Under the pieces are notes generated by a model. It was not told where the DNA came from, ran no database searches, and saw nothing but the letters and a program-made list of their open reading frames with translations. A DNA stretch of 64,000 bases from a bacterium (GTDB taxonomy: Bacteria; Planctomycetota; Planctomycetia; Planctomycetales; Planctomycetaceae). The translations under genes and the position numbers were made by a program. Positions within the stretch are counted from its first letter, which is position 1, and each line of letters starts with the position of its first letter. The stretch lies in assembly GCA_016124895.1 (NCBI GenBank), contig WGMU01000081.1:1-64000 (forward strand), read 5' to 3'. Of the stretch, positions 40,928-50,682 are shown piece after piece.

Positions 40928-42112
40928 ATGACCGACCTGCCGCTCAATCGTCGAGATATCCTGCGCTCCTCTGCCGGTACGTTTGCTGCCGGCCTGGCAC
41001 TGCTGGTTCGCCCCGATTTCGTCTTCCCGGCCGAGAGTGATGACGAGGAACTGGTTCCGTTTCTCAACGTGCCACGGACCGGTCCGAATCGCCTCGACTG
41101 GGAAACGCTGGACATGTGGCTGACGCCGCAGGATCAGGTCTTCAGCGTTCAGCACTACAACGTTCCGGAAATCAACGCAGATGATTTCCAGCTCGAAATC
41201 ACTGGAATGGTCAACCGGTCGCAAACGCTGACGATGGACGATATTCGCAAGCTGCCGAAGAAGGACCAGTTGATGACGCTGGAATGTTCCGGCAATGGAG
41301 CGTCGCCAGGCTTCATGAACGCGATCTACAACAGCCGCTGGACGGGGACGCTGCTGGCGCCGCTGCTTAAGGAGTGCGGCATTCACGACGACGCCATCGA
41401 AGTTGTGTTTATCGGTCACGACCGGAAGGAAGAAACGCTTCGGCCCGGAACGAAGCGCGAGTTGAAGTTTGAAGTCCCCTTCGGCCGCAGCATGTCGATC
41501 GATGACGCCCTGAACCTGCCACTGCTGCTGGCGTACGAGCGGAACGGCGAACCACTTGAAGTCCGCAACGGTGCTCCACTGCGACTGATCGTGCCCGGCT
41601 GGTACGGCATTGCCAACGTCAAGTGGCTGCATCGTATTGAGATCCGCAATCGCCGCTACATGGGGCGATATATGGCGCGCGACTATGTCACCGTCCGTGC
41701 CGAGAAACGCGGCGACGAGGTCGAGTATATTGAGACCTCTGTCGGCCGGATGAACCTTAAGTCGATCATCGCCCGCGTCACCCGCGGAGAAACGACAGAC
41801 GGCAAAGTTCCGCTGAAGGCCTATGGTGCCGTCTGGAATAACGGTACGCCGATCCGCTCCGTCGAGGTCAAACTCAACGACGGCGAATGGCGGGAAGCGA
41901 AACTCGATGCCGAACCGGTCGAGCAGTACTGCTGGCGCTTCTTCTCGATCGATCTGGGCAACGTCGAACCCGGTAAGCACACGCTCGTATCCCGCGGCAT
42001 CGACACGACCGGACGCGTTCAACCATCAGCCGACGACGACGAAATCGCCCTCAAACGCACCTACTGGGAAGCTTATCAGCAGTGGCCTCGCGAAATTGAA
42101 GTCACAGCCTGA
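40928..42112 (+). CDS. Sulfite-oxidase-type molybdopterin oxidoreductase (Tat-exported)
   Basis: A 394-residue protein with the twin-arginine signal NRRDILRSSAGTFAAGLALL. The molybdenum-ligand cysteine is C120 in TLECSGNG. VPGWYGIANVKWLHRIEI is a signature of the cofactor domain, and the last 110 residues (VPLKAYGAVWNNGTPIRSVEV...) form the Mo-co dimerisation domain. There is no heme domain, so electrons must leave to a separate carrier; the cupredoxin gene just upstream is a candidate. Sulfite is the likely substrate but other SorA/YedY-like activities are possible. It ends convergently with the heptaheme gene. Confidence 0.9.
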   Translation: MTDLPLNRRDILRSSAGTFAAGLALLVRPDFVFPAESDDEELVPFLNVPRTGPNRLDWETLDMWLTPQDQVFSVQHYNVPEINADDFQLEITGMVNRSQTLTMDDIRKLPKKDQLMTLECSGNGASPGFMNAIYNSRWTGTLLAPLLKECGIHDDAIEVVFIGHDRKEETLRPGTKRELKFEVPFGRSMSIDDALNLPLLLAYERNGEPLEVRNGAPLRLIVPGWYGIANVKWLHRIEIRNRRYMGRYMARDYVTVRAEKRGDEVEYIETSVGRMNLKSIIARVTRGETTDGKVPLKAYGAVWNNGTPIRSVEVKLNDGEWREAKLDAEPVEQYCWRFFSIDLGNVEPGKHTLVSRGIDTTGRVQPSADDDEIALKRTYWEAYQQWPREIEVTA

Positions 42113-42210
42113 ACACAGTTTGTCGCCGCTCCCGCACATCAGCCACTGCACTTGATCGCAACAATTCCGGTCAGCGCTCGACTGAGGTCCGGACCTGATG
42201 CTTCCGGGGG

Positions 42211-43428
42211 TCAATCACGACTGTCAGGAGACGTGACTGTTTTGTGGTCGTGCTCCCGTACTCGGATCCAGTGATCGCAAAAGTGGACGTTCCGGTTGAC
42301 CTCAAGTGCCGGCATGTGACAGTTGATGCAGCCGGAGCGGGGTGATCGCGGACAGGTGACCTGATCGGAGGGACCAGCCGCTTCCCCTCCGTGGCACTGC
42401 AGGCACTTTGACTCGTAGTTTTCGATCGACTGCGAGCGTGCTGTCGCATGTGGATCGTGACACGTCACACACGAAAGCTGCTGACCGGATTCCTGATAAC
42501 ACTTTGATTGCACGAGTCCGACTGACTGGAATCTGACGATCCTCATTTCGTCAGTGCGAATCACGGGTGCCGGAATATCATCTGTCGTTCGGTGGCACCG
42601 CCCGCAAATCTGAATTTCATCGGCCGGCGTCCAGCTCCCTCTGCTGAACTGAACGTGGAGGTCGGCAAGCCCGTTGTTAACGGCGTCGATGTGTGCGCGG
42701 CCGGCGCCGTGACAGCTTTCGCAGCCGACGTTCGGTTCCAGGTTGACGACTTGCTGATTCCGTACTTCGGATGTCGTGACGTGACATGCGATGCAGTCTC
42801 CGACGATGTCGCGATGAACAATGCGGCCGAACATTTCCGATTCCTGAACCGCTGGCCCCAGGTCTTCATGCTTTGGCGTCAGGCCGAATGATCCCGTTTC
42901 GCGGTACCAGGTCACTCGATGTTCAAGCCCCAGCGAACCACCTTTGACATCGGGCAGCAGTGTCAGAAACGAAATGGCGTGAGCCCCCGAGCCAAAGGCG
43001 TACTGCAGCGGAAACCGTTCGGCACCAAAGACCGCAGGAATGGAAACTTCGACATTGTTTCCTGTCACGTGATATTGAAACGTGACGTTTCGAAACCGGT
43101 CGCGAAACTGGAATCCGTCCAGCCTGTCCAGAAATGGCACCTCATGGGCCGGCCTGAACGTGTTGGCATGGCCGGTCTGCTGCCACGCCGCGAAGACTTC
43201 CGGATGACATTCCCGGCACGCGCGGCTGCCAACGACGTCCTCGATCGGGAGCTTTTCGCGACGGCGGGTACTTTCATGCGAAACGGACGGGCTCTGCAAA
43301 ACCGAACTGCCTGAAGCTGACTCAGTCCACACAGAGTCGCTGGGCGGCGCATTTTTCGCGTCGTTCCCGCAGCCGTTCAGAAGCAGGACGGCTCCGAACA
43401 ATCCCGCATAGACAACTGCCAGTTTCAT
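42211..43428 (-). CDS. Seven-heme cytochrome c lipoprotein
   Basis: A 405-residue protein with a lipoprotein signal (LLLNGC lipobox, Cys20). Seven CxxCH sites are present: CRECH (71-75), CIACH, CESCH, CGRCH, CVTCH, CLQCH and CINCH. The order and the RACRECHPEVFAAWQQTGHA opening resemble cytochrome c-554-type multiheme proteins. It should sit on a membrane facing the periplasm and carry or store electrons. About 120 residues between hemes 1 and 2 form a non-heme beta-rich region. The TPR/FG-GAP/ASPIC gene lies 124 bp upstream on the same strand, so the two are probably cotranscribed. Confidence 0.92.
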   Translation of the reverse strand: MKLAVVYAGLFGAVLLLNGCGNDAKNAPPSDSVWTESASGSSVLQSPSVSHESTRRREKLPIEDVVGSRACRECHPEVFAAWQQTGHANTFRPAHEVPFLDRLDGFQFRDRFRNVTFQYHVTGNNVEVSIPAVFGAERFPLQYAFGSGAHAISFLTLLPDVKGGSLGLEHRVTWYRETGSFGLTPKHEDLGPAVQESEMFGRIVHRDIVGDCIACHVTTSEVRNQQVVNLEPNVGCESCHGAGRAHIDAVNNGLADLHVQFSRGSWTPADEIQICGRCHRTTDDIPAPVIRTDEMRIVRFQSVGLVQSKCYQESGQQLSCVTCHDPHATARSQSIENYESKCLQCHGGEAAGPSDQVTCPRSPRSGCINCHMPALEVNRNVHFCDHWIRVREHDHKTVTSPDSRD

Positions 43429-43552
43429 TCAGAGACCTGTCGCGGCTGTACGATCACGGAGACTCGGTTCGCTGCTCATCAGGCTGGTCTCTCCTGTGAA
43501 AATCCGCGGCTCAAGTGGTGAGCATTCAAGGCGCGAAAACAACAGTCCACAG

Positions 43553-46228
43553 TCATGGAACAATGGCGGGACCGGATTGACCTTCAATGATAACAGCCCG
43601 CCCGTCGGTGACCGCCAACTGACACTGCTGAATCAGACTGCCAGGCCAGCGGACGGTCAACTGGCAGTGATCACCGTCCGGGGTGATCGCGAACGCAAGG
43701 CTGTCGTCGTCGCAGGACAGATAACTCGTACTTCCATTTCGCATTCGCATCTGGCGGCCATCTCCGCACTCCAGCATCACGATCGCCCCGATGGCGCTGC
43801 GCGATGAGCTGGTGCCCACCAGTTCCAACTGCAGGACGGGATGAGCAGGCACGGACTCGTTCCGCAACAGGATGGACTGGCCATTCAGATGTTGAACAGC
43901 GATGTCGACACGGCCATCTCGATCGAAATCCGCCGCGGCAGAACCTCGACCCACGAACGGTTGATGGAAACAGCTTCCCGCCGATTCCGAGATGTCTTCG
44001 AATCGGCCTCTGCCGACATTGGCAAACATCAGAGCCCGCTGAGCGAATGGACCAGTCTGGCCGAGTTCCTGCAGGCGGTCATTGACGTGCCCATTGGCAA
44101 CGAACAGGTCGAGCCACCCGTCGTTGTTCGCGTCCAGCAGGGTTGCTCCGAAGCCCAGCCGCGGACGACTGGGCGTGCCCAGCCCGGATTCGTCCGTGAC
44201 GTCCATGAACAGCAGGTGTCCTTCGTTTCGATACAGCGTGTTCGTTTCGGAAAAGTAGTTGGTTACGAACAGGTCTGGCAGGCCATCACCAGTGACGTCA
44301 CCAACGGCCACCCCCATTCCGGCCTCGCGTTCGCCGGCCCGATTCAAGGCGACACCCGAGGCTACGGCCTGCTCGCTGAAGGTCCCACGGTCATTGACCC
44401 ACAACTGGTTCGGTACCGCGTCGTTGGCAACATAGACATCGCAGTCGCCGTCGAGATCGAAGTCGGCCGCGGCAATACCCAGCCCCTGCCGAGGTGACTC
44501 TGCCGCAAAACCGCCGGTCCGGGTGATGTTCAGAAACTGTTCCGTGCCTGGGTTCTGGTAGACCGAATCGAGTCGAGGGAGCACATGCAGAGGATGGCAG
44601 GTGACCGGGATCTCGCGGCCATTCTGAACCGCGTGGCAGAGGTGATAGTTGTACGGGTCTAGGTCGAGATAGTTCGTAACAAACAGATCGAGATTTCCGT
44701 CTCCATTCGCATCAAACCAGGTGACGCTGGCTGTGAACCCTGCATCGTCGAGTCCACACTCCTCCGATTGCTCAACAAAGGTGCCATCACCCAGATTGAC
44801 GAAGAATCGATTGGGTCCAAAGCAGCCGGTGAATACGTCGTCGAAGCCGTCGTTGTTCCAGTCACCGATGGCGATGCCGGTCGCATAGTCAGGATTCCAG
44901 ATTCCACAACGGTCGGTCACATCCTGAAACCGCAGACCGTTCAGGTTCCGGTAAAGCCGATCGTTTGCCGCCCGGTCGAGTTCAGGACTGGCCGAGTCAC
45001 GTGCCAGTGGATGGTCAGATCTGAATGGTCGCCCCTGACCGAAGTAGAGGTCGGGCCAGCCATCCCGGTCGAAGTCCAGCCAGCCGAGACCTCCGCCCAT
45101 GACCAGATGCGTATGACGCTGGTCAGTCGGCGGAGCCAGATGTTGGAAATCCAGTCCTCGATCGAGAGCCACGTCAACGAATCGAATTCCGGCAGCGTCA
45201 CTCACCGGCCCGATGGCCGATTTCGCTGCCGATGGCTGGACGCCGTCGCCCTCCGCAAACCTGCGTGCCCTCTCAACCAACTCGTGGACGTCATGTCGCT
45301 GCCGTTGAGAGTCAGTGAGAGCCAGTAGTGTCTCCAAAGCTGCTGCAGAGTCGTGGCGGAAAATCAGGAGTTCCGCTTCGAGAACGCGAGCATCGGGATT
45401 TCGAGGCTCTGTCGCGATGACGGTTCGGGCAACAGCAAGAGCTTCGTCCCAGCGTCCCTGATCCCGCAGGATTTGTCCCAGCAGGATCTGCACCGCGACA
45501 TCTTCCGGCTTTCGATCCAGACACCAGCGTACATGCACCAGGGCACTGGAGAGTCTGGCCGCGTGCCTCAGCGCGTAAGCCAGATTGGCGTGAGCGACGT
45601 ACGACTCCGGCTCGTGCTGCAGAACCCGCTCAAGTGGCTCGATCATATCGATTCGGCGACCGAGTCCATCGAACGCGTCCGCCAGCAGCAGCAGTGCTTC
45701 CGGATCGTCTGGTGCCAGCGCGACGGCTCGCTGTGCAGCACGCTCGCCAGTCCTGCTGTCACCGCTGCGAATGGCAATCCGCGCCAGTGTTCTGGCCAGC
45801 AGGAGATCGTCGGGATTCTCGTCAGAAATCTTCTCGACGACCTCTCTTGCTGTGCCTTGCCGCTCGAGTTGCGACACGATCTGGTCGAACAGGCTGGCAA
45901 TCTGTGTGTACTGAGCTGAATCGGACTGAACTCGTGAGAGAACATTCAGAGCTTCGCCCGGTTCGATTGAGGCCAGCAGCTTTGCCAGCAGCAGTCGCGC
46001 AGACGTGTCATCAGGTGAGGCATTCATCAGTCGGCGGAGGTGATCACATGCCTGAGCGACGTCGCCCCTGGCTGCCAGTCGACGAGCCTCGTTCAAGCGA
46101 TCAGGGCTCGGCCAGGCCATCCACGTAAGAAGAACGCCGAGCATCACGCTCAACAGGATGACGAGGCCAATGGCGCGGACTGCAGAGGCAGGATGACCTG
46201 ACGCGGCTGACTCGTGCTGACTGGCCAC
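43553..46228 (-). CDS. TPR + FG-GAP/VCBS + ASPIC/UnbV protein (CRTAC1-like)
   Basis: An 891-residue membrane-anchored protein. A signal-anchor helix at about 17-40 (IGLVILLSVMLGVLLTWMAW) is followed by TPR-type helices at about 45-300. From about 350 to 800 there are FG-GAP/VCBS propeller repeats with calcium-binding DxDxDG loops (DFDRDGWPDLYFG, DWNNDGFDDVFTG, DANGDGNLDLFVTNY, DFDLDGDCDVYVAND). An ASPIC/UnbV domain ends the chain (GTSSSRSAIGAIVMLECGDG). Such proteins are common in planctomycetes; binding or scaffold roles are inferred. It lies between a DUF1559 gene, separated by a terminator, and the heptaheme gene, with which it probably shares a transcript. Confidence 0.9.
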   Translation of the reverse strand: MASQHESAASGHPASAVRAIGLVILLSVMLGVLLTWMAWPSPDRLNEARRLAARGDVAQACDHLRRLMNASPDDTSARLLLAKLLASIEPGEALNVLSRVQSDSAQYTQIASLFDQIVSQLERQGTAREVVEKISDENPDDLLLARTLARIAIRSGDSRTGERAAQRAVALAPDDPEALLLLADAFDGLGRRIDMIEPLERVLQHEPESYVAHANLAYALRHAARLSSALVHVRWCLDRKPEDVAVQILLGQILRDQGRWDEALAVARTVIATEPRNPDARVLEAELLIFRHDSAAALETLLALTDSQRQRHDVHELVERARRFAEGDGVQPSAAKSAIGPVSDAAGIRFVDVALDRGLDFQHLAPPTDQRHTHLVMGGGLGWLDFDRDGWPDLYFGQGRPFRSDHPLARDSASPELDRAANDRLYRNLNGLRFQDVTDRCGIWNPDYATGIAIGDWNNDGFDDVFTGCFGPNRFFVNLGDGTFVEQSEECGLDDAGFTASVTWFDANGDGNLDLFVTNYLDLDPYNYHLCHAVQNGREIPVTCHPLHVLPRLDSVYQNPGTEQFLNITRTGGFAAESPRQGLGIAAADFDLDGDCDVYVANDAVPNQLWVNDRGTFSEQAVASGVALNRAGEREAGMGVAVGDVTGDGLPDLFVTNYFSETNTLYRNEGHLLFMDVTDESGLGTPSRPRLGFGATLLDANNDGWLDLFVANGHVNDRLQELGQTGPFAQRALMFANVGRGRFEDISESAGSCFHQPFVGRGSAAADFDRDGRVDIAVQHLNGQSILLRNESVPAHPVLQLELVGTSSSRSAIGAIVMLECGDGRQMRMRNGSTSYLSCDDDSLAFAITPDGDHCQLTVRWPGSLIQQCQLAVTDGRAVIIEGQSGPAIVP

Positions 46229-46282
46229 TCAGTTGCTCCTGTGACCTGTTACTGACTCGGTTTGCCGTTTCCGATGCCGACG

Positions 46283-46322
46283 AGAAAAAATGCCAGACAC
46301 AGTCGAAGGCCGTGCCTGGCAT
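46283..46322 (-). terminator. Intrinsic terminator after the DUF1559 gene
   Basis: ATGCCAGGCAC and GTGTCTGGCAT (10 of 11 paired, 46290-46322) form a stem followed on the minus strand by six Ts. It lies 37 bp past the DUF1559 stop codon and separates that gene from the downstream TPR/FG-GAP gene. Confidence 0.88.
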
Positions 46323-46358
46323 CAGTTCCGTCGGCGTCAGGGTTGCGAACTGGAGAAC

Positions 46359-47429
<1,071 letters not shown>

Positions 47430-47457
47430 GACAGGATTCTCCACTGTGAAGAGACGA

Positions 47458-47476
47458 TGACGGCACGATGCCGTCA
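47458..47476. promoter_or_regulatory. Perfect inverted repeat upstream of the DUF1559 gene
   Basis: TGACGGCA-CGA-TGCCGTCA is a perfect 8-bp inverted repeat with a 3-base centre. It begins about 29 bp before the DUF1559 start codon. It may be an operator or an RNA hairpin in the leader; the sequence does not decide. Confidence 0.4.
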
Positions 47477-47840
47477 ACAATTAAGGAAGCAAAGGGGATC
47501 AGCCCAGGCATTGGGCACGTGGTGAGTCACGTCAACGAAAAGTTGAAACGTGTGGTCTGCTGGGGCGGGGGATCAGGCGGGATTCATCGGGGGATCGGAA
47601 TTTGAGCAGAACTCTTAAGATTTTCCAGCAGCCGAGCCTCAGTTTGCGGATATTCGCCGCCGACGGGACTGATTAAGGCACATCCACACTGATATGAGCA
47701 GCTCGGTCAGTCGGCATTCGACAACGCCGTTTGGATAGCCGTCTCCCTCGCCCAAATCGATCAATGCACTCTGGCACGTTAACCCGGATTATTCATGACT
47801 GGGGAGGAGAAAGAGCCTCCGAGCGGCAACAAAGCGTTGT
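47477..47840. other. Intergenic region between DUF1559 gene and IS1380 remnant
   Basis: Over 360 bp with no convincing gene. It must hold the DUF1559 promoter and the left flank of the IS1380-type element. I could not identify the element's terminal repeat. A small hairpin GGAGG..CCTCC lies at about 47805-47822. Confidence 0.35.
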
Positions 47841-48953
47841 GTGAACAGTGCTTTGGTGGTCGCAGGAAGGCTCGGGGTGAGTTTACAGGGTGTGTTTCAG
47901 AAATGCTTCTCGCTCGGTGCTCTGAAGCCGGTGGTAGTCGAGGTTTCGGACGCGGCCATGACCAGTGATGCCGGGCTCATTCCGATCCGGCAGTTTGATC
48001 AGGTCGTTGGTCTCTCGGAGCGGTTCTCGGGGGCACTTGACGATTTCCGTGATCCGGCGCGCACGCGTCACAGGTTGCTCGAAATGGTCCGGGCCCGGAT
48101 GTACGGGATTCCTGCCGGGTATGAGGACCAGGACGATCACGACACGTTACGGTCTGATCCCGTCTTCAAGCTCATCGCCGATCGTTCGCCCGACACCGGT
48201 GATCTGGCCAGTCAGCCGACGCATTCCCGGTTCGAGAACGCGGTCAGTGTCCGCTCACTGCTGCGACTGCGGGATGTGTTCATCGATCAGTTCATCGGCT
48301 CGTTCGAGCAGCCGCCGGCACAGCTCACGCTGGACATGGACCCGTTCGATGATCCAGCTCACGGCCAGCAGCAGCTGATCATGTTTCATGGGTACTACGG
48401 CCAGTATCAGTATCTGCCGCGGGTCATCACCTGCGCGGAGAATGACCAGGTCGTGATGTTCTGCCTGCTGTTCGGCACAGCGAATCCGGCACTGGAAGCG
48501 GACGACGATCTGGAATATCTGATCGACCGGCTGCGGGCGGCCTGGCCGGACGTGCGGATTCATCTGCGGGCCGACAGCGCGTTCGGCGTCCCGCTGATGT
48601 TCGACGTCTGCGAGCGGCTGTCGATCGACTACAGCTTCGGCGTGCGAATGAATGCAACGCTGAAGCCAGCCAGCGACGACCTGCTGACCGCGGCGCTGAA
48701 AGCCTTCGAGGAAACCGGTCAGCCGCAGCGGCTGTTCGAGTCCATCGATTACCGGGCCGGGAGCTGGCGCTCACCGCGGTGCACGATCATCAAAGTGGAA
48801 GTGCATGCCCGGGGCACGAACCGTCGGGCGATCGTCACCAGCCGTCCGGGAGCCCGCGTGCTGCCGGCCGCCTCGTACAACGAGTACGCCGATCGCGGCG
48901 AGAGCGACCGCCACCGGCGGAATGAATGCGGCTGCGCCTCTGCCGCTCGATAA
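47841..48953 (+). pseudogene. IS1380-type transposase, truncated at the C-terminus
   Basis: A 370-codon frame opening with GTG. The family is recognised from YEDQDDHDTLRSDPVF, QPTHSRFEN, LDMDPFDDPAHGQQ and HLRADSAFGVP. DDE residues are visible as D165/D167, D245 and the Glu of DRGE (E354). Whole IS1380 transposases run about 430-480 residues. Homology ends right after DRGE (near 48903), and the remaining residues are unrelated. What follows downstream in another frame looks like the end of an IS21 istB gene, so the element was broken by deletion or by another insertion. It is unlikely to be active. Confidence 0.82.
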
Positions 48954-48954
48954 C

Positions 48955-49068
48955 CGGACCGATGCACTCGGCAGCGAACGACTCACCGGAGCTACGCTCG
49001 ACTGCCTGATGCATCGCTGCCAGATTCAGGAAGCCGGCGGCGAAAGCTACTGTCATGAAATGCGAAGA
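48955..49068 (+). pseudogene. Remnant of IS21-family istB (transposition helper ATPase), C-terminal scrap
   Basis: In a frame different from the IS1380 remnant, the translation RTDALGSERLTGATLDCL followed by MHRCQIQEAGGESY matches the conserved C-terminal end of IstB proteins (ERLTGALLDRLTHH..ILE..GESYR). Only about 40 codons remain, with no start or ATPase domain. Up to 49205 nothing else is recognisable. Confidence 0.65.
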
Positions 49069-49205
49069 GCTACTGTGCAAAACGCTCAAGCCACCGCGAT
49101 GCAGAGGCGAAGTAATCCCCCCTTTCGAGGCCGGCCCCAACACCACTCACCCGTGCCTCACCCTTCAGCGCCGGCGCCACGTTTTCGCCCACCGTTTTCC
49201 AGCGG

Positions 49206-49805
49206 TCAGTTCTTTGCCTTCTTCGGCTTTGGGAACTGCGGCAGTCTGGCGACGTATTTCGCCGGGTCGGCTTCAAACGCCTTCGGGCAGTTCGGGCAGC
49301 AGAAATAGACGTTTTTGCCCTCGTGCGAGACCTTGTTATCGACAGCGATCGGCTTGCCACTGACCGGACAGGTCGTCTGCAGTGTGAAACCCTTGTCGAA
49401 ATCGGCGAAGGCAAGTTTGGCCAGGTCGTCTGACTCCTTCGCCTTGCCTTGGCAGTTTCCACAGCAGAAGGCGACGGTTGTCTTGCCCAGAACGGCGGTC
49501 TTCGACGTATCGACCGGCTTGCCGCTCAGCGGGCAAGCCACCTGAGTGATCTGCTTCGTTTCCAGAAGCTGCGTATACACTGCGTTGATGAACTTCTTTT
49601 GATCGGCCTTATAGGCCTTCGGACAGTTCGGACAGCAGAAATAGACCGTCTTGCCTTTGAATTTCGCGGACTGTTCTTTGACCGCCGGTTTGCCGGAGAC
49701 CGGACAGGTGGCTTCGAACTTTTCGTCTTTTTCGTCAGCAGCATTCGCTGAGAAGAAGCCTGCGGTCATTCCGAGAACGGCGAGAAGCGCAAGTGCTTGG
49801 CGCAT
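49206..49805 (-). CDS. Exported protein with three YHS-like metal-binding repeats
   Basis: A 199-residue protein starting at the ATG at 49805, with AAGGAA upstream. A signal peptide spans about 1-22 (LALLAVLGMTAGFFSANAA). Three tandem copies of a YHS/TRASH-like unit follow at about 34-72, 91-133 and 146-187. Each has CPxSGKP at its start and FCCxNC near its end, giving four cysteines per unit. Such units bind heavy metals, copper above all, in exported or sensor proteins. Repeats 1 and 3 are closer to each other than to repeat 2. A Cys-rich exported protein gene lies 156 bp upstream on the same strand, which suggests a metal-handling pair. Confidence 0.87.
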   Translation of the reverse strand: MRQALALLAVLGMTAGFFSANAADEKDEKFEATCPVSGKPAVKEQSAKFKGKTVYFCCPNCPKAYKADQKKFINAVYTQLLETKQITQVACPLSGKPVDTSKTAVLGKTTVAFCCGNCQGKAKESDDLAKLAFADFDKGFTLQTTCPVSGKPIAVDNKVSHEGKNVYFCCPNCPKAFEADPAKYVARLPQFPKPKKAKN

Positions 49806-49961
49806 GGTTGATTTCCTTGAGTGTTTGCTTGGAACGGGAATCGAGCTGACGATTTCCGCTGGCGATGGAGACTTGTGCTGAGGTGCCGGCACGCTGCCGG
49901 TCGCTTGTGCGAAGTGCCGACGATCGTGAATCCGTCGGAGAAACTGGTTCGCACAGTCTCT

Positions 49962-50375
49962 CTAAATCAGCCACGAACACTTCAGGATACGTGCGGGGAT
50001 CATTCGACCCGGTGGATAGTACTGCGGTCTGGCAAATACCGAACCGGCAAAAGCGGTCGCGTGGTCAGCCGGCCGCTCAACAGCGGCCAGCAACTGCTCG
50101 GACTCAGCAGGTTTCAGGCTGTTCGCAATGGCGGAAGAACTGACCTGTTTCTGACAGGTGCAGGCTCGAAATATCGCCACAGACGCGGACGATCGCACAG
50201 CGGTACGGCAGTGGGGGCAGCCAGCAGCCGGGGTGGATGTCGACGCTGAGGTAACCTGAGAGCTGTTGTCAGCAGGCTGGCCCGAACAGCAACACGACGC
50301 CGTCTGGAGCAGTACAGGCTGGGTGACCAGACCGCCGCTCAACAGAAACAGGCAGAGAATTCTCAGTGCCGCCAT
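49962..50375 (-). CDS. Cys-rich exported protein of unknown function
   Basis: A 137-residue protein from the ATG at 50375; the frame extends to 50423 with no better start signal. A signal peptide covers about 1-26 (ILCLFLLSGGLVTQPVLLQ). The mature part begins with SCCCSG and later has CPHC and CTC, so seven cysteines lie within the first 50 residues. The remainder is low in structure. I do not recognise a family. Gene order, just upstream of the triple YHS protein, suggests metal binding (inference). Confidence 0.5.
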   Translation of the reverse strand: MAALRILCLFLLSGGLVTQPVLLQTASCCCSGQPADNSSQVTSASTSTPAAGCPHCRTAVRSSASVAIFRACTCQKQVSSSAIANSLKPAESEQLLAAVERPADHATAFAGSVFARPQYYPPGRMIPARILKCSWLI

Positions 50376-50449
50376 ATCGGGACTCGTAGCGAGAGACGTC
50401 GAACAGGCACAGAGTTGCCTCAATGCGCCGTTGAGTCAAGAGTGAAACC

Positions 50450-50682
50450 GCTCACACATATGGGATGTCGACTGCCGACCCGAACCAAGACCTTCCTGAT
50501 CAACAGCCACGATAGTTTCTCGGGATCAAATCGCCGATCAGCAGAACTCGGGGCAGATCGTCCTTGTCGGCGTCTGTGACTCAGATATCGGCCGATTCGA
50601 TGCGTCCCCGCACCAGATCTTCGGCGAAAGCGAATTGGGCTATCGTCAGAGACGGAATCAGGCAGCGAAGAACTTTTGTCAT
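50450..50682 (-). pseudogene. Decayed SGNH-hydrolase gene coupled to the glycosyltransferase
   Basis: The ATG at 50682 overlaps the glycosyltransferase stop (ATGA). It begins a signal-peptide-like frame (MTKVLRCLIPSLTIAQFAFA) that hits TGA after 33 codons (50583-50581). Reading on in the same frame gives DLPRVLLIGDLIPRNYRGC, which matches the SGNH motif DLPRVLLIGDSI with the nucleophile Ser changed to Leu, then a second TGA. The rest of the gene is missing. Two stops, a lost nucleophile and a missing body argue for a pseudogene. Confidence 0.7.

Noticed and set aside
50581-50583. In-frame TGA in the SGNH-like frame as a possible selenocysteine codon
   Set aside because: A second TGA follows shortly, the nucleophile Ser is lost and the gene body is missing. 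Decay explains all three.
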